From an uncultured Christensenella sp. (GTDB taxonomy: Bacteria; Bacillota; Clostridia; Christensenellales; Borkfalkiaceae): a DNA stretch of 64,000 nucleotides. Both the position numbers and the translations under genes were made by a program. Positions 23,942-32,638 of the stretch are shown in pieces (positions within the stretch are counted from its first letter, which is position 1; each line of letters begins with the position of its first letter). The notes beneath the pieces were generated by a model. That model did no database searches. It had not been told where the DNA came from and was given only the letters and a program-made list of their open reading frames with translations. The stretch covers positions 1 to 64,000 of the forward strand of contig CAJTUK010000005.1 of the NCBI GenBank assembly GCA_910579525.1, written 5' to 3'.

Positions 23942-24419
23942 ATGGGTAAATTTAACGATATTTTTAAAGAGTTGAGACTTAAATTCGATTTAACGCAACA
24001 GGAAGTGGCGGATAAATTCAACGTAACTTCTGCGGCGGTGTCAAAGTGGGAAGATCAAACCCAGCCCGACTACGAAACGCTTGCGAAAATAGCCGATTTT
24101 TTCAGCGTTACCGTCGATTATTTATTGACGGGAATAAATAAAACGCAAGTTACGTCTTATATAGAAAAATGCGCGCAGAACGACGACGTTAAACTCTTCG
24201 AAGAGCGTAAATCCGCAGGGCTTATATTGAACTGTGACGAAAGCGGAAAAAATATTTTCGATTACGTCCTTAAAAACGGAAGAGATAAAATTGCTTTTGG
24301 ATAACGGTGCAAAAGTCAGCCTTGATTGCGGGCAGGAGTGGGGTAACGGCAATAAACCGTCCGGCATGATAAAGATAGATGATTTTGCCGCAATATTGCT
24401 CAAAATGATTGTAAAGTAA
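23942..24419 (+). pseudogene. XRE-family regulator, frameshifted near the C-terminus
   Basis: The N-terminal 66 residues are an intact HTH_3 domain (LTQQEVADKFNVTSAAVSKWE at 17-37, VTVDYLLTG). The frame ends at 24304, after FDYVLKNGRDKIAFG. If one A of the A5 run at about 24272 is removed, the protein continues as VLKTEEIKLLLDNGAKVSLD and on to residue 158 at 24419, giving an ankyrin-like C-terminal region that fits the preceding text. So this is a 1-nt insertion or a sequencing error. The DNA-binding part would still be made. Start follows AAAGGAGAAAACT. Confidence 0.7.
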
Positions 24420-24478
24420 AGAATAAACTATAACTTTACGGCGTGTTTTAGTGCGCCGTAAGTTTTTTTCAAAAATCA

Positions 24479-24507
24479 TTGTGTTGGCGGTCAGGTTATG
24501 GTATAAT
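24479..24507 (+). promoter_or_regulatory. Promoter of ispE, predicts a leaderless mRNA
   Basis: TTGTGT (24479-24484), 17 nt, TATAAT (24502-24507), then exactly 6 nt to ATG 24514, with no Shine-Dalgarno sequence. Confidence 0.65.
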
Positions 24508-24513
24508 AGTCGT

Positions 24514-25389
24514 ATGGTGCGCGTAAAGGCTTATGCAAAACTCAATTTCACGCTGGATATCACGGGATATTCCGCGGGCTATCATATGCTGGACAGCCTC
24601 GTTTGCACCGTGGATATGTTTGATTTAATAAAGCTCAAAAAGCGCAGAGACTCTCTCGTTTTTGTCGAAATGCACGGGCAGGGGTGCGAGCTTATCCCGC
24701 CCGAAAAAAATAACGCGGTAAAAGCCGCAGAAGCGTATATAAAAGAATTCGGAACGGGCGGCGCGGATATAACTATATACAAAAATATACCCGTGGGCGC
24801 GGGAATGGGCGGTTCGTCCGCAGACGTTGCGGGCGTTCTCAACGGAATGGCGAGACTCTACGGAACGGGCAGTGAGGTTCGGCTTAAACAAATCGCAGAT
24901 TCGCTCGGCAGCGACGCGGGTTACATTCTCACGGGCGGCTGGGCGCGCCTTAAAGGCAGGGGCGAAAAGGTGGAAAACCTCGATATATCCGCGGGTCTGC
25001 ACGTGCTGATGCTGTTGCCGCATAGCGGAGTTTCAACGCCGGAATGTTATCGCCTTTACGACGGCTTAAAAGAGAACACCACCCGCACGCAAAACGCCTT
25101 AGACCGCCTGATATGCCGCGATTACGCGGGTTTCGGGGCGCAACTCGGCAATGCGCTGTATACGTCGGCGTGCGCGCTCAACGCCGACGTCGAAAGGGCA
25201 AAAAAAGAGCTCGAAAGTTTCTCTCCGCTCGGCGTCGTTATGACGGGGTCGGGGAGCGGGGTGTTCGCCCTGTTCGAAACCGCCGAACTGCGGGACTGGG
25301 CGGCAAGCCGCTACCGTGGAAAATTCAGAGCGATAAAATTAAAAACTTATATCCCAAAAAGGAGTAAAATATGGCAGAAGAGCGTTTGA
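24514..25389 (+). CDS. ispE: 4-diphosphocytidyl-2-C-methyl-D-erythritol kinase
   Basis: IspE phosphorylates CDP-methylerythritol in the MEP isoprenoid pathway. The 291-residue GHMP kinase starts AYAKLNFTLDI, has the ATP loop PVGAGMGGSSADVAGVL, and the C-terminal motif MTGSGSGVFALF. ATG 24514 is preferred over the upstream in-frame codon at 24451 because the protein then begins MVRVKAYAKLN, as in relatives, and because the promoter lies between them. Its end overlaps the next gene by 19 nt. Confidence 0.93.
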   Translation: MVRVKAYAKLNFTLDITGYSAGYHMLDSLVCTVDMFDLIKLKKRRDSLVFVEMHGQGCELIPPEKNNAVKAAEAYIKEFGTGGADITIYKNIPVGAGMGGSSADVAGVLNGMARLYGTGSEVRLKQIADSLGSDAGYILTGGWARLKGRGEKVENLDISAGLHVLMLLPHSGVSTPECYRLYDGLKENTTRTQNALDRLICRDYAGFGAQLGNALYTSACALNADVERAKKELESFSPLGVVMTGSGSGVFALFETAELRDWAASRYRGKFRAIKLKTYIPKRSKIWQKSV

Positions 25390-26276
25390 TAGACGACGAC
25401 AAAGACAGAAAGTACAAGATACGTAAAAACGAAAACGGCGAAGACGAGCTCGTTATAGACGGCTTGCCCGAAGAGGAAGATAGGGAAGAAATTGCGTTCG
25501 AAGTTCCCGACCTCGAATCCGACGACGAAGAAGCCGCGGTTATGACGCCCGAACAGCTCGCCGCGAGAGAAAAGGCGAGACAGGAGGCTGAATCCGCAAG
25601 GCTCGAAGGTATAGCCTCGCGCACGGCACAGGCGCGCGAATTTATCGCCGCCGATAACTTTGCGGACGCGGCTTTTGTCCTGAACGAAGCCGAAGCTATG
25701 GGCGGCAACGGAGAAATTTATTTTTTAAAGGTGCGCGCGCTCACTAAAAACTTTACCGATTTTTCCGACTTTGCCGAGTGCGCTCCCGCAGTCGAAAACG
25801 TTGCAAAAACAATTTCAGAAGAAATAAAGGCGGAGTTTGCCCCCTATAAAGAGGGCGTGGAAATGGTTGCGGCGGAGCTTGAAAAAGAGGTGGACGCTCT
25901 GGGCGCGGAGAACGAATCAAAAAAATCCGAGCGCGCTGCGTCATTTGCCGCAAAAAAGAAAACCGCGTTTATTCTCTTTGCCGTTACGGCGGTTCCAATG
26001 CTTATTTCAGCGGTACTCGCCGCGTATTTCGGCGCGAATATGCACGCGCGTTACGACCATACTTTTATGATAAGCTGTTTTGTGTTTATAGGCGTTGCGG
26101 CGGCGTTTTTTATAGCCACGCTGTTCACCGCACACAAACTCTGGGACAGCGCAAGGCTGGTCAAATTGAATTCCAAAAATTCTTCAACCAAGCTCGGCAG
26201 AGAGTACGAGGATAAAAAATCCCGTTTACAGCTCGTTAAAAACATTATTTCGGCTTTGAGCGATGATATACTTTGA
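25371..26276 (+). CDS. Acidic coiled-coil protein with two TM segments
   Basis: 301 residues, start ATG 25371 behind AAAGGAG, within the 3' end of ispE. Residues 1-75 are acidic and disordered. A helical stretch with a TPR-like pattern (AREFIAADNFADAAFVLNEAEAMGG) follows, then a coiled coil to about 195. Two membrane helices come next (about 198-222 and 232-256), and a basic helical tail. It overlaps the cysteine desulfurase gene by 14 nt, so translation is probably coupled. No family was recognised. Confidence 0.72.
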   Translation: MAEERLIDDDKDRKYKIRKNENGEDELVIDGLPEEEDREEIAFEVPDLESDDEEAAVMTPEQLAAREKARQEAESARLEGIASRTAQAREFIAADNFADAAFVLNEAEAMGGNGEIYFLKVRALTKNFTDFSDFAECAPAVENVAKTISEEIKAEFAPYKEGVEMVAAELEKEVDALGAENESKKSERAASFAAKKKTAFILFAVTAVPMLISAVLAAYFGANMHARYDHTFMISCFVFIGVAAAFFIATLFTAHKLWDSARLVKLNSKNSSTKLGREYEDKKSRLQLVKNIISALSDDIL

Positions 26277-27405
26277 TAACGCCGCGACCACGCCGCTCGA
26301 CGGCGAGGTTTTAGAGGCAATGCTCCCGTTTTTAAAAGATAATTTCGGCAACGCGCAGTCGCAGCACGCTTACGGGCGCAACGCGGCTAACGCGTTGCAG
26401 ACCGCGCGCGACCAAACGGCCGCGCTTTTGGGTTGCAAGCCCGAAGAGGTTTATTTTACTTCCGGTGGAACGGAAGCGAACAACGCCGCGTTAAAGGGTG
26501 TTTGTTTTAATTATTTAAAGAGCAACCCCGCCCGCTCGGGGCACCTGATGGTTTCGGCTATAGAACACCCTTCCGTTATAGAGAGCGCAAAACAGATGCT
26601 CGCTCTCGGGTTTGAGGTTACTTTTATAAAACCCGATGAAAACGGCGTAGTAAGCCCGCGCACGGTAGAAAACCATATAAAAGAAAACACCGTTTTTTGC
26701 GCGGTTATGGCTGCAAATAACGAAACGGGCGTGATTCAGCCCGTGCGCGAAATCGGAGCAATATGCCGCGACCGCGGCGTGTTCTTTTATTCCGACTGCG
26801 TACAGCTCGCCGGCGCGCAAAAAATAACCGCGGACTTTTGTAACGGTCTTGCAATTTCCGCCCATAAATTTTACGGCCCGAAGGGCGCCGGAGCGCTGGT
26901 CATAAAAAACGGTGCAAAAATTGCGGGCTTGATTTCTGGCGGTATGCAGGAGCGCGGACTGCGCGGCGGTACCGTCAACACTGCTAACGCGGTCGGGCTT
27001 GCCAAGGCGTACTCCATTGCCTGCAAAAACGCCGAAAAAAATTCGAAAAATACAGCCGTGTTGCGCGACCGTCTATTAACCAGAATATTGTCTGAAATTC
27101 CGTCGGCAATCCGCAACGGCGGGGGCGAAATTCTGCCGGCGCACCTGAACGTGTCGTTTTTGGGTTGTCGCGGAGAAAATTTGCTCTCCGCGCTGGATTT
27201 AAAGGGAGTTGCCGTTTCAACGGGATCGGCTTGCTCGGCGGGCGCGGTAAATCCTTCGCACGTGCTTACGTCCATGGGGCTGGACGCGGCGCGGGTAAAT
27301 TCCGCGGTGAGATTTTCGTTCGGGAAGTACAACACTTTAGAACAAGTCGACGAAGCGTTTGAATATTTAAAACAAGCGGTAGCCAAAATACGGGCTTCAA
27401 AGTGA
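26263..27405 (+). CDS. Cysteine desulfurase (NifS/IscS family)
   Basis: PLP enzyme that takes sulfur from cysteine for Fe-S clusters or tRNA thiolation. The 380-residue product has YFDNAATTPLD at the N-terminus, FTSGGTEANN, the PLP lysine K202 in SAHKFYGPKG, and the catalytic C324 in STGSACSAGAVNPSHVL (long-loop, group I type). No iscU, iscR or mnmA follows, so the acceptor cannot be inferred from the surroundings. Start ATG 26263 lies inside the preceding gene. Confidence 0.92.
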   Translation: MIYFDNAATTPLDGEVLEAMLPFLKDNFGNAQSQHAYGRNAANALQTARDQTAALLGCKPEEVYFTSGGTEANNAALKGVCFNYLKSNPARSGHLMVSAIEHPSVIESAKQMLALGFEVTFIKPDENGVVSPRTVENHIKENTVFCAVMAANNETGVIQPVREIGAICRDRGVFFYSDCVQLAGAQKITADFCNGLAISAHKFYGPKGAGALVIKNGAKIAGLISGGMQERGLRGGTVNTANAVGLAKAYSIACKNAEKNSKNTAVLRDRLLTRILSEIPSAIRNGGGEILPAHLNVSFLGCRGENLLSALDLKGVAVSTGSACSAGAVNPSHVLTSMGLDAARVNSAVRFSFGKYNTLEQVDEAFEYLKQAVAKIRASK

Positions 27406-27558
27406 ATATGTGTGTATAAATTATATAATTATTCGCGCGAAACTTGTAGAATTTGTGAGAAACTAACACTTTTTGTTGGATAAATTATGTTTATGCGAAT
27501 AATAAAAAAATCTTTTCAAAAAGTTTTATTTTTCCGAAAATAAGTATATAATTTAAAA

Positions 27559-27700
27559 TGTAAACAAGATAAACGGGCGCCGTTCAGCGGCGGAAAAGCC
27601 CAAACGGCGAATTGACTGTTTACAAACTTATGTTGCTCATCATTTTCCCCCTTATCATATAGAGGCGGCGCAAACTCCGGTTTGCGCCGTTTCTGCATTT
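27559..27700 (+). ncRNA. Candidate structured small RNA
   Basis: The 358-base gap 27406-27763 has no credible gene. A TATAAT (27547-27552) is followed by a region closed by TGTAAACA (27559-27566) and TGTTTACA (27617-27624). Inside is a 6-bp stem GCCGTT/AACGGC, an internal loop, and GGC-GGAAAA-GCC. A GC-rich hairpin GGCGCAAAC/GGTTTGCGCC (about 27667-27688) with TTTCTGCATTTTTG would end a transcript of about 140 nt. The -35 box is weak. No known RNA family was matched by eye. Bases 27406-27545 are AT-rich with nothing recognised. Confidence 0.4.
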
Positions 27701-27725
27701 TTGTCTTTAACCGCTCATGACAAAA

Positions 27726-27756
27726 CCGCCGCCGAGCCGAACGGCTCGGGCGGCGG
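27726..27756 (-). terminator. Terminator of spmAB
   Basis: Long stem CCGCCG..CGAGCC/GGCTCG..CGGCGG; on the minus strand it is followed by TTTTG. Confidence 0.75.
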
Positions 27757-27763
27757 TTCACTT

Positions 27764-28267
27764 TTACATAATTCTGCAAAGCAGGCAGGCTAAAACGGTG
27801 GTAATAAACGTAGATATGAGCACAAGTGCAATCGGCAACGCTATTTTTTTGTTTTTAGTCCCCGCAAAATACACGGCCGATATGTAAAACACCGTTTCGG
27901 AAGACCCGAAGCACACGCACGCACAGCGCGCAATATAACTGTCTGCGCCGTAAGTTTCTATAACGTCCGTCAGATACGCCAGGGAACCGCTCCCCGAAAA
28001 CGGCTTAACGAGTATGAGCTTGGTCAACTCGGGCGGTATCCCCAAAAATCCGAAGGCGGGAGAAAGAAACCCCGTAAACGCGTCGGCAAGCCCCGACGCT
28101 TCGAATATCTCGCACATCATAAAAATCGCGCACAGGCAAGGCACAAGCGAAACGGTGAATTTAACGGCTTCGCCCACGCCCGCGGAAAATTCGTCGTAAA
28201 CTTTTACTTTTTTAAATATCGCAAAGGCGAAAACGGCTAAAAATATTACGGGGATAACAAACTGCAT
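27764..28267 (-). CDS. spmB: Spore maturation protein B
   Basis: SpmA and SpmB are membrane proteins needed for full dehydration of the spore core in Bacillus and Clostridium. The 167-residue product has a nucleoside-transporter-gate-like fold with segments VPCLCAIFMMCEIFEASGL, VKPFSGSGSLAYLTDVI and CVCFGSSETVFYISAVYFG-like text. Start ATG 28267 overlaps the end of spmA by 22 nt. Expression is expected in sporulating cells. Confidence 0.92.
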   Translation of the reverse strand: MQFVIPVIFLAVFAFAIFKKVKVYDEFSAGVGEAVKFTVSLVPCLCAIFMMCEIFEASGLADAFTGFLSPAFGFLGIPPELTKLILVKPFSGSGSLAYLTDVIETYGADSYIARCACVCFGSSETVFYISAVYFAGTKNKKIALPIALVLISTFITTVLACLLCRIM

Positions 28268-28830
28268 TTTTTGCGCCTTTTGCCGAGAAATTTATTAATC
28301 AGGATAAACGCGCCCGCCGCCGCAACGGTTGAAAACGCCGTGCATATCAGCGAGGGCAAAAATATATCGAAGGCGGCCGCGCTTCCCGCTTGCGCGCGCA
28401 GAGCTATAACCGTGGTGGGGATAATCTGAACGGAAGTGGCGTTGATTATAAATAAAAGTTTTTGCGCATATTCGTTTTTATCCTTTTCAAGCTCGCCTAT
28501 CGCTTTTACGGCAAACGGAGTTGCGGCGCCGCCTATCCCCAAAAGATTGCAAGAAAGATTCATCGCAAGATTTTCCAAAGCGGTTTCGTTTCGGGTTTTA
28601 AACAGCTTTTTAGAAAGAGGCTTCAACGCCCTCGCCGCCCCGCGGGACAGCCCGCTCTTTTCCGCAAGGCGCGACAGCCCCATCCATACGGCGTAAATAA
28701 AAAACAGGGTCAGCGCCGTTTTTACCGAGCGCTCCGCTCCTCCCAAAAGCGAGCTTAACAGCTCGTCCGGCGCGACGAACGTCATAACGAGCAGCGACGC
28801 CGCAAAGATTACCGTAAATATTGCGTTCAT
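28246..28830 (-). CDS. spmA: Spore maturation protein A
   Basis: 194-residue partner of SpmB with motifs AVWMGLSRLAEKSGL, NLSCNLLGIGGAATPFAVKAI and FIINATSVQIIPTTVIALR, typical of the family. It has about five membrane segments. It is the first gene of the spmAB operon, divergent from metG; start ATG 28830. Confidence 0.93.
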   Translation of the reverse strand: MNAIFTVIFAASLLVMTFVAPDELLSSLLGGAERSVKTALTLFFIYAVWMGLSRLAEKSGLSRGAARALKPLSKKLFKTRNETALENLAMNLSCNLLGIGGAATPFAVKAIGELEKDKNEYAQKLLFIINATSVQIIPTTVIALRAQAGSAAAFDIFLPSLICTAFSTVAAAGAFILINKFLGKRRKKCSLLSP

Positions 28831-28852
28831 ATATTAAATTTATAAAAGAAGT

Positions 28853-28881
28853 TTGCATTTTATACCGCGTTGTGCTATACT
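28853..28881 (+). promoter_or_regulatory. Promoter of metG-tatD
   Basis: TTGCAT (28853-28858), 17 nt, TATACT (28876-28881). Confidence 0.7.
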
Positions 28882-28910
28882 TTTTTAGAATAATAATCGG
28901 AGAATACGGC

Positions 28911-30896
28911 ATGAAAGACAAGTTTTATATTACAACGGCTATTACTTATACGTCCGGCAAGCCCCACATAGGCAACACTTACGAGGCGGTTTTTTCTGAC
29001 GCGATAGCCCGCTTTAAACGGGCGCAGGGCTTCGACGTGTTTTTTATGACGGGCACCGACGAGCACGGGCTTAAAGTAGAGCAAAAAGCCGCCGAAAAAG
29101 GAGTGACACCCAAGCAGTTCGTAGACGGCGTTGCCGGCGAAATCAGGCGCATATGGGACTTGATGGACGTATCATACGATAAATTCATACGCACCACCGA
29201 CGAAGATCACGTTAAAGCCGTGCAAAAAGCGTTTAAAAAATTCTATGAACAGGGCGATATTTACAAAGACTCTTACGAGGGGCTTTACTGCACCCCGTGC
29301 GAGAGCTTCTGGACTGAAAGCCAGCTCGTAAACGGCAAGTGCCCCGACTGCGGCAGAGAAGTCAAACCCGCCAAAGAAGAAGCTTACTTTTTCAAGATGG
29401 GCAAGTATGCAAACAGGCTTATAAAACATATCGTAACGCACCCCGAATTCATACAGCCGGTATCCCGCAAAAATGAAATGATGAACAACTTTTTGCTCGC
29501 CGACGAGTTCACGGGCAAGAGCGACGGGGAAATTTTAAAGGCGATAGAAGACGGAACGCTCAAAACCAAATTGCAGGATTTGTGCGTTACCCGTTCAACG
29601 TTTAAGTGGGGAATTCCCGTAGATTTCGATAACCGTCACGTGGTCTACGTCTGGCTCGACGCGCTTTCGAACTATATCACGGGTATAGGCTACAATCCCG
29701 ACGGTTCGTCTGAAAGTTTCAAAAAATACTGGCCCGCGGACGTGCACGTTATCGGCAAGGATATACTGCGCTTTCATACGATTTACTGGCCCATATTCCT
29801 TATGGCGCTGGGCGAGCCTTTGCCCGAATGTGTTTTGGGTCACCCGTGGCTCTTGCAGGGCGGAGACAAAATGTCAAAATCCAAGGGCAACGTTATGTAT
29901 GCGGACGACCTTGCGGAAATTTTCGGCACGGACGCGGTGAGGTACTTCGTTCTGCACGAAATGCCCTATGCCGACGACGGGATAATAACGTGGGAACTTA
30001 TGTGCGAAAGAATTAATTCGGATCTCGCCAACGTTTTGGGCAACCTCGTAAAGCGCACCGTTTCGATGACGAACCAATATCTGGGCGGCGTTGCCCGCAG
30101 GACGGGAGAGGAAGCCGACCCCGACGCAGACTTCGGGAACGTAATCCGCGGAACCTATCAAAAGGTTGCCGCAAAGATGGGCGAGTACAAGGTTGCCGAC
30201 GCGCTCGACTGCCTGTGGCAGCTGTTCCGCCGCGCAAACAGGTATATAGACGAAACTGCGCCGTGGGTACTCGCCAAAGACGAGAGCAAAAAGGGCAGAC
30301 TTTCCGAAGTATTGTACAACCTGCTCCTTGCCATAGACGTCGGCGCCAATATCTTAAAACCGTTTATGCCCTCCGCCGCCGAAAAGATTTTAAGCGAAGC
30401 GGGAGCTTCGAATAGGGATTGTAAATTTGCCGAACAAGTGAAAGAATATAAAGTAACGTCTTCCCCCGCAACTCTGTTCGAAAGAGTTAAATTCGAGGAT
30501 ATAAAGGGGGCAATTCAAAAAATAGAGGAGAAACAGAGAATGGAAAACGCACCTTTGGACGAGAATAAAAAACCCGAAATAACCATAGACGACTTTGCAA
30601 AAATAGAGATGCGTACGGGCACGGTAATTGCGTGCGAAGCCGTTAAAAAGAGCAAACTACTGCACGAAACGGTGCGCGTCGGCAATAAAACTCTCTCCAT
30701 ACTTTCGGGCATAGCCAAGCACTATACGGCTGAAGAGATGGTTGGTAAAAAGGTCATAGTGGTGTGCAACCTGCCCCCGCGCGAAATGAAAGGGCTGTTG
30801 AGCGAAGGGATGATAGTCTGCGCTGAAGCGCCTGACGGCACGCTTTCCGTCGTCTCGCCCGAAAAAGATTTGCCGGACGGAAGTTTATTGTCGTGA
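28911..30896 (+). CDS. metG: Methionyl-tRNA synthetase
   Basis: Class I synthetase charging tRNA-Met. The 661-residue product starts at ATG 28911 behind CGGAG; the frame is open from 28821 but that would include the promoter. Motifs: PHIGN (HIGH type), GTDEHG, a zinc knuckle with CTPCESF and CPDCGREV, and the KMSKSKGNV signature. The C-terminal 100 residues (IDDFAKIEMRTGTVIACE) form the tRNA-binding OB-fold domain. Length and domains are normal. Its stop overlaps the tatD start (GTGA). Confidence 0.97.
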   Translation: MKDKFYITTAITYTSGKPHIGNTYEAVFSDAIARFKRAQGFDVFFMTGTDEHGLKVEQKAAEKGVTPKQFVDGVAGEIRRIWDLMDVSYDKFIRTTDEDHVKAVQKAFKKFYEQGDIYKDSYEGLYCTPCESFWTESQLVNGKCPDCGREVKPAKEEAYFFKMGKYANRLIKHIVTHPEFIQPVSRKNEMMNNFLLADEFTGKSDGEILKAIEDGTLKTKLQDLCVTRSTFKWGIPVDFDNRHVVYVWLDALSNYITGIGYNPDGSSESFKKYWPADVHVIGKDILRFHTIYWPIFLMALGEPLPECVLGHPWLLQGGDKMSKSKGNVMYADDLAEIFGTDAVRYFVLHEMPYADDGIITWELMCERINSDLANVLGNLVKRTVSMTNQYLGGVARRTGEEADPDADFGNVIRGTYQKVAAKMGEYKVADALDCLWQLFRRANRYIDETAPWVLAKDESKKGRLSEVLYNLLLAIDVGANILKPFMPSAAEKILSEAGASNRDCKFAEQVKEYKVTSSPATLFERVKFEDIKGAIQKIEEKQRMENAPLDENKKPEITIDDFAKIEMRTGTVIACEAVKKSKLLHETVRVGNKTLSILSGIAKHYTAEEMVGKKVIVVCNLPPREMKGLLSEGMIVCAEAPDGTLSVVSPEKDLPDGSLLS

Positions 30897-31666
30897 AGTT
30901 TATAGACGTGCATTGCCACCTCGACGACAGATATTTCGAAGATTCGGACGGGCTTTTTGCCGAACTCGAAAGGTGCGGGGTAGAAAAGGTGATAACCTGC
31001 GGCGTGGATTTGCAAACGAGCGTTGCGGTTAAAGAAATAGCCGAAAAGTATCGGGGGTGCTATTTTACCGCCGGCTTTCACCCTACGGAGTTGCAAACTT
31101 ATCGCGAGGGCGACCTTGAAAAAATAGCCGAGCTCGCCCGTCACGAAAAGTGCGTGGCAATAGGCGAAATAGGGCTGGATTATCACTATGCCGATACCAA
31201 TAAACCCCTTCAACGGCGCATATTCGAGGGGCAACTTAAATTGGCTCACGAACTCGGGCTCCCCGTTCAAATCCATTCTCGCAACAGCGCAGAGGATATG
31301 TGCGCGATATTAAAGGACAATTTAAGCCTATTAAAAAACGGTTTTTTGCTTCATTGCTATTCACATTCCGCAGAGATGGCAACCGAACTCGAAAAAGTCG
31401 GGGCATATTTTTCTTTCGGCGGCACAAGCACGTATTCGGGCAGCAAAAAAGCCAAAAGGTGCATAGCCGCAATAGGAGCCGACAGACTGCTGACCGAAAC
31501 GGACAGCCCCTATATGCCGCCCGCGTCTTTGGCGGGAGTTTTTCCCAATACCCCCGCAAGTATCCCCGAAATAACGCAAAATATCGCCGAAATCAAGGGT
31601 ATGACTCCGGAGAGAACGGCGGAAATTGTCTGGGAAAACGCGCACGGGCTTTTTAAAAAACTATAA
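30893..31666 (+). CDS. tatD: TatD-family metal-dependent DNase
   Basis: TatD enzymes are TIM-barrel hydrolases with 3'-5' exonuclease activity. The 257-residue product has DVHCHLDD at the N-terminus, GFHPTEL, AIGEIGLDYHY, QIHSRNSAEDM, LHCYSHS and LLTETDSPYMPP, all metal ligands of the family. It starts with GTG 30893 overlapping the metG stop. The metG-tatD-rsmA order is the one found in Bacillus. Confidence 0.94.
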   Translation: MKFIDVHCHLDDRYFEDSDGLFAELERCGVEKVITCGVDLQTSVAVKEIAEKYRGCYFTAGFHPTELQTYREGDLEKIAELARHEKCVAIGEIGLDYHYADTNKPLQRRIFEGQLKLAHELGLPVQIHSRNSAEDMCAILKDNLSLLKNGFLLHCYSHSAEMATELEKVGAYFSFGGTSTYSGSKKAKRCIAAIGADRLLTETDSPYMPPASLAGVFPNTPASIPEITQNIAEIKGMTPERTAEIVWENAHGLFKKL

Positions 31667-31697
31667 GCCCCTGCGGTAGTACCGCAAGGGCTTTTTT
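31667..31697 (+). terminator. Intrinsic terminator of metG-tatD
   Basis: GCCCCTGCGGT/ACCGCAAGGGC stem followed by TTTTTT. Confidence 0.88.
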
Positions 31698-31784
31698 ATC
31701 GTAAGTAAGGCAACGCGTTAAATACGTTACAATAACAGTTTGGCGCGGAGACCCGCATTTATTCGCGGAGGATTAAGCTAAAAT

Positions 31785-32618
31785 ATGGAAACAGATATAA
31801 AAACCGTACTTTCGGAGTGTGGATTCGGTTTTAAAAAAAAGTTCGGTCAAAATTTTATAACGGATAAAAATCTGCTCGCCGCTATCGTAAGCGGGGCGGG
31901 CGTAGAACCTTGCGATACCGTGGTGGAAATAGGTTGCGGCGCGGGCACTCTCACGCGCGAGCTTTCTTTAAAGGCAAAACGCGTTATTTCTTTCGAGGTT
32001 GATGCTTCGCTCAAACCTGTTTTGGAGCGCACTCTCGCAGGTGCGGACAACGCCGAGGTAGTGTTCAAAGATTTTTTAAAGGTGAATTTGCCCGAGCTCG
32101 AAAAAGAGACGGGCGATTACAAAGTCGTGGCTAACCTTCCTTATTATGTCACTACGCCGCTGATAACAAAGATTTTAGAAGAAAGCAATCTTTGCAAAAG
32201 TCTCACCGTAATGGTGCAGGAAGAAGTCGCCGAACGGCTCTGTGCAAAAGAAAACACCCCCGAATACGGCGCGATTACCGCGGTTATAGCCCTGCGCGCA
32301 AGCGCGAAGATTATAAGGCGCGTTCCCCGCGCTATGTTTATTCCGCGACCCAACGTAGACAGCGCGGTGGTGCGGCTGGATGTCGAGGACGGGCGCATAC
32401 CCGTCGCGGACGAAAAGCTGTATAAAAAGACGGTGCACGCCGCGTTTGCGGCAAGAAGAAAAACTTTGGAAAACAATCTCGTCAATTCTTTTGCGCTCAC
32501 GCGCGAGACCGCTCGCGCGGTTTTGGAGGGCTGCGGCATAGATTTAAAAGCTCGGGGCGAAACGTTGCCGCCGCAAACTTTTGCGCGGCTTGCCGACGCG
32601 CTTTACGCTCTTAAATAA
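31785..32618 (+). CDS. rsmA: 16S rRNA dimethyladenosine transferase
   Basis: RsmA (KsgA) dimethylates two adenosines near the 3' end of 16S rRNA. The 277-residue product has FGQNFITDKNLL, the SAM motif VVEIGCGAGTLT, the catalytic NLPYYVTTPLI and the C-terminal domain with FAARRKTLENNL. Start ATG 31785 follows GGAGGATTAAGCTAAAAT. The helicase gene follows 20 nt later. Confidence 0.96.
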   Translation: METDIKTVLSECGFGFKKKFGQNFITDKNLLAAIVSGAGVEPCDTVVEIGCGAGTLTRELSLKAKRVISFEVDASLKPVLERTLAGADNAEVVFKDFLKVNLPELEKETGDYKVVANLPYYVTTPLITKILEESNLCKSLTVMVQEEVAERLCAKENTPEYGAITAVIALRASAKIIRRVPRAMFIPRPNVDSAVVRLDVEDGRIPVADEKLYKKTVHAAFAARRKTLENNLVNSFALTRETARAVLEGCGIDLKARGETLPPQTFARLADALYALK

Positions 32619-32638
32619 GGCATATAAGGGGAGCAAAT

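Noticed and set aside
24260..24310. Programmed -1 frameshift in the XRE gene
   Set aside because: The change needed is +1 (or -2) and no slippery heptamer in the right register or downstream structure is present; a simple indel is more likely.
27516..27779. 87-codon minus-strand frame in the spmAB downstream gap
   Set aside because: It has no ribosome binding site, crosses the spmAB terminator and shows no protein-like pattern; the RNA interpretation fits better.
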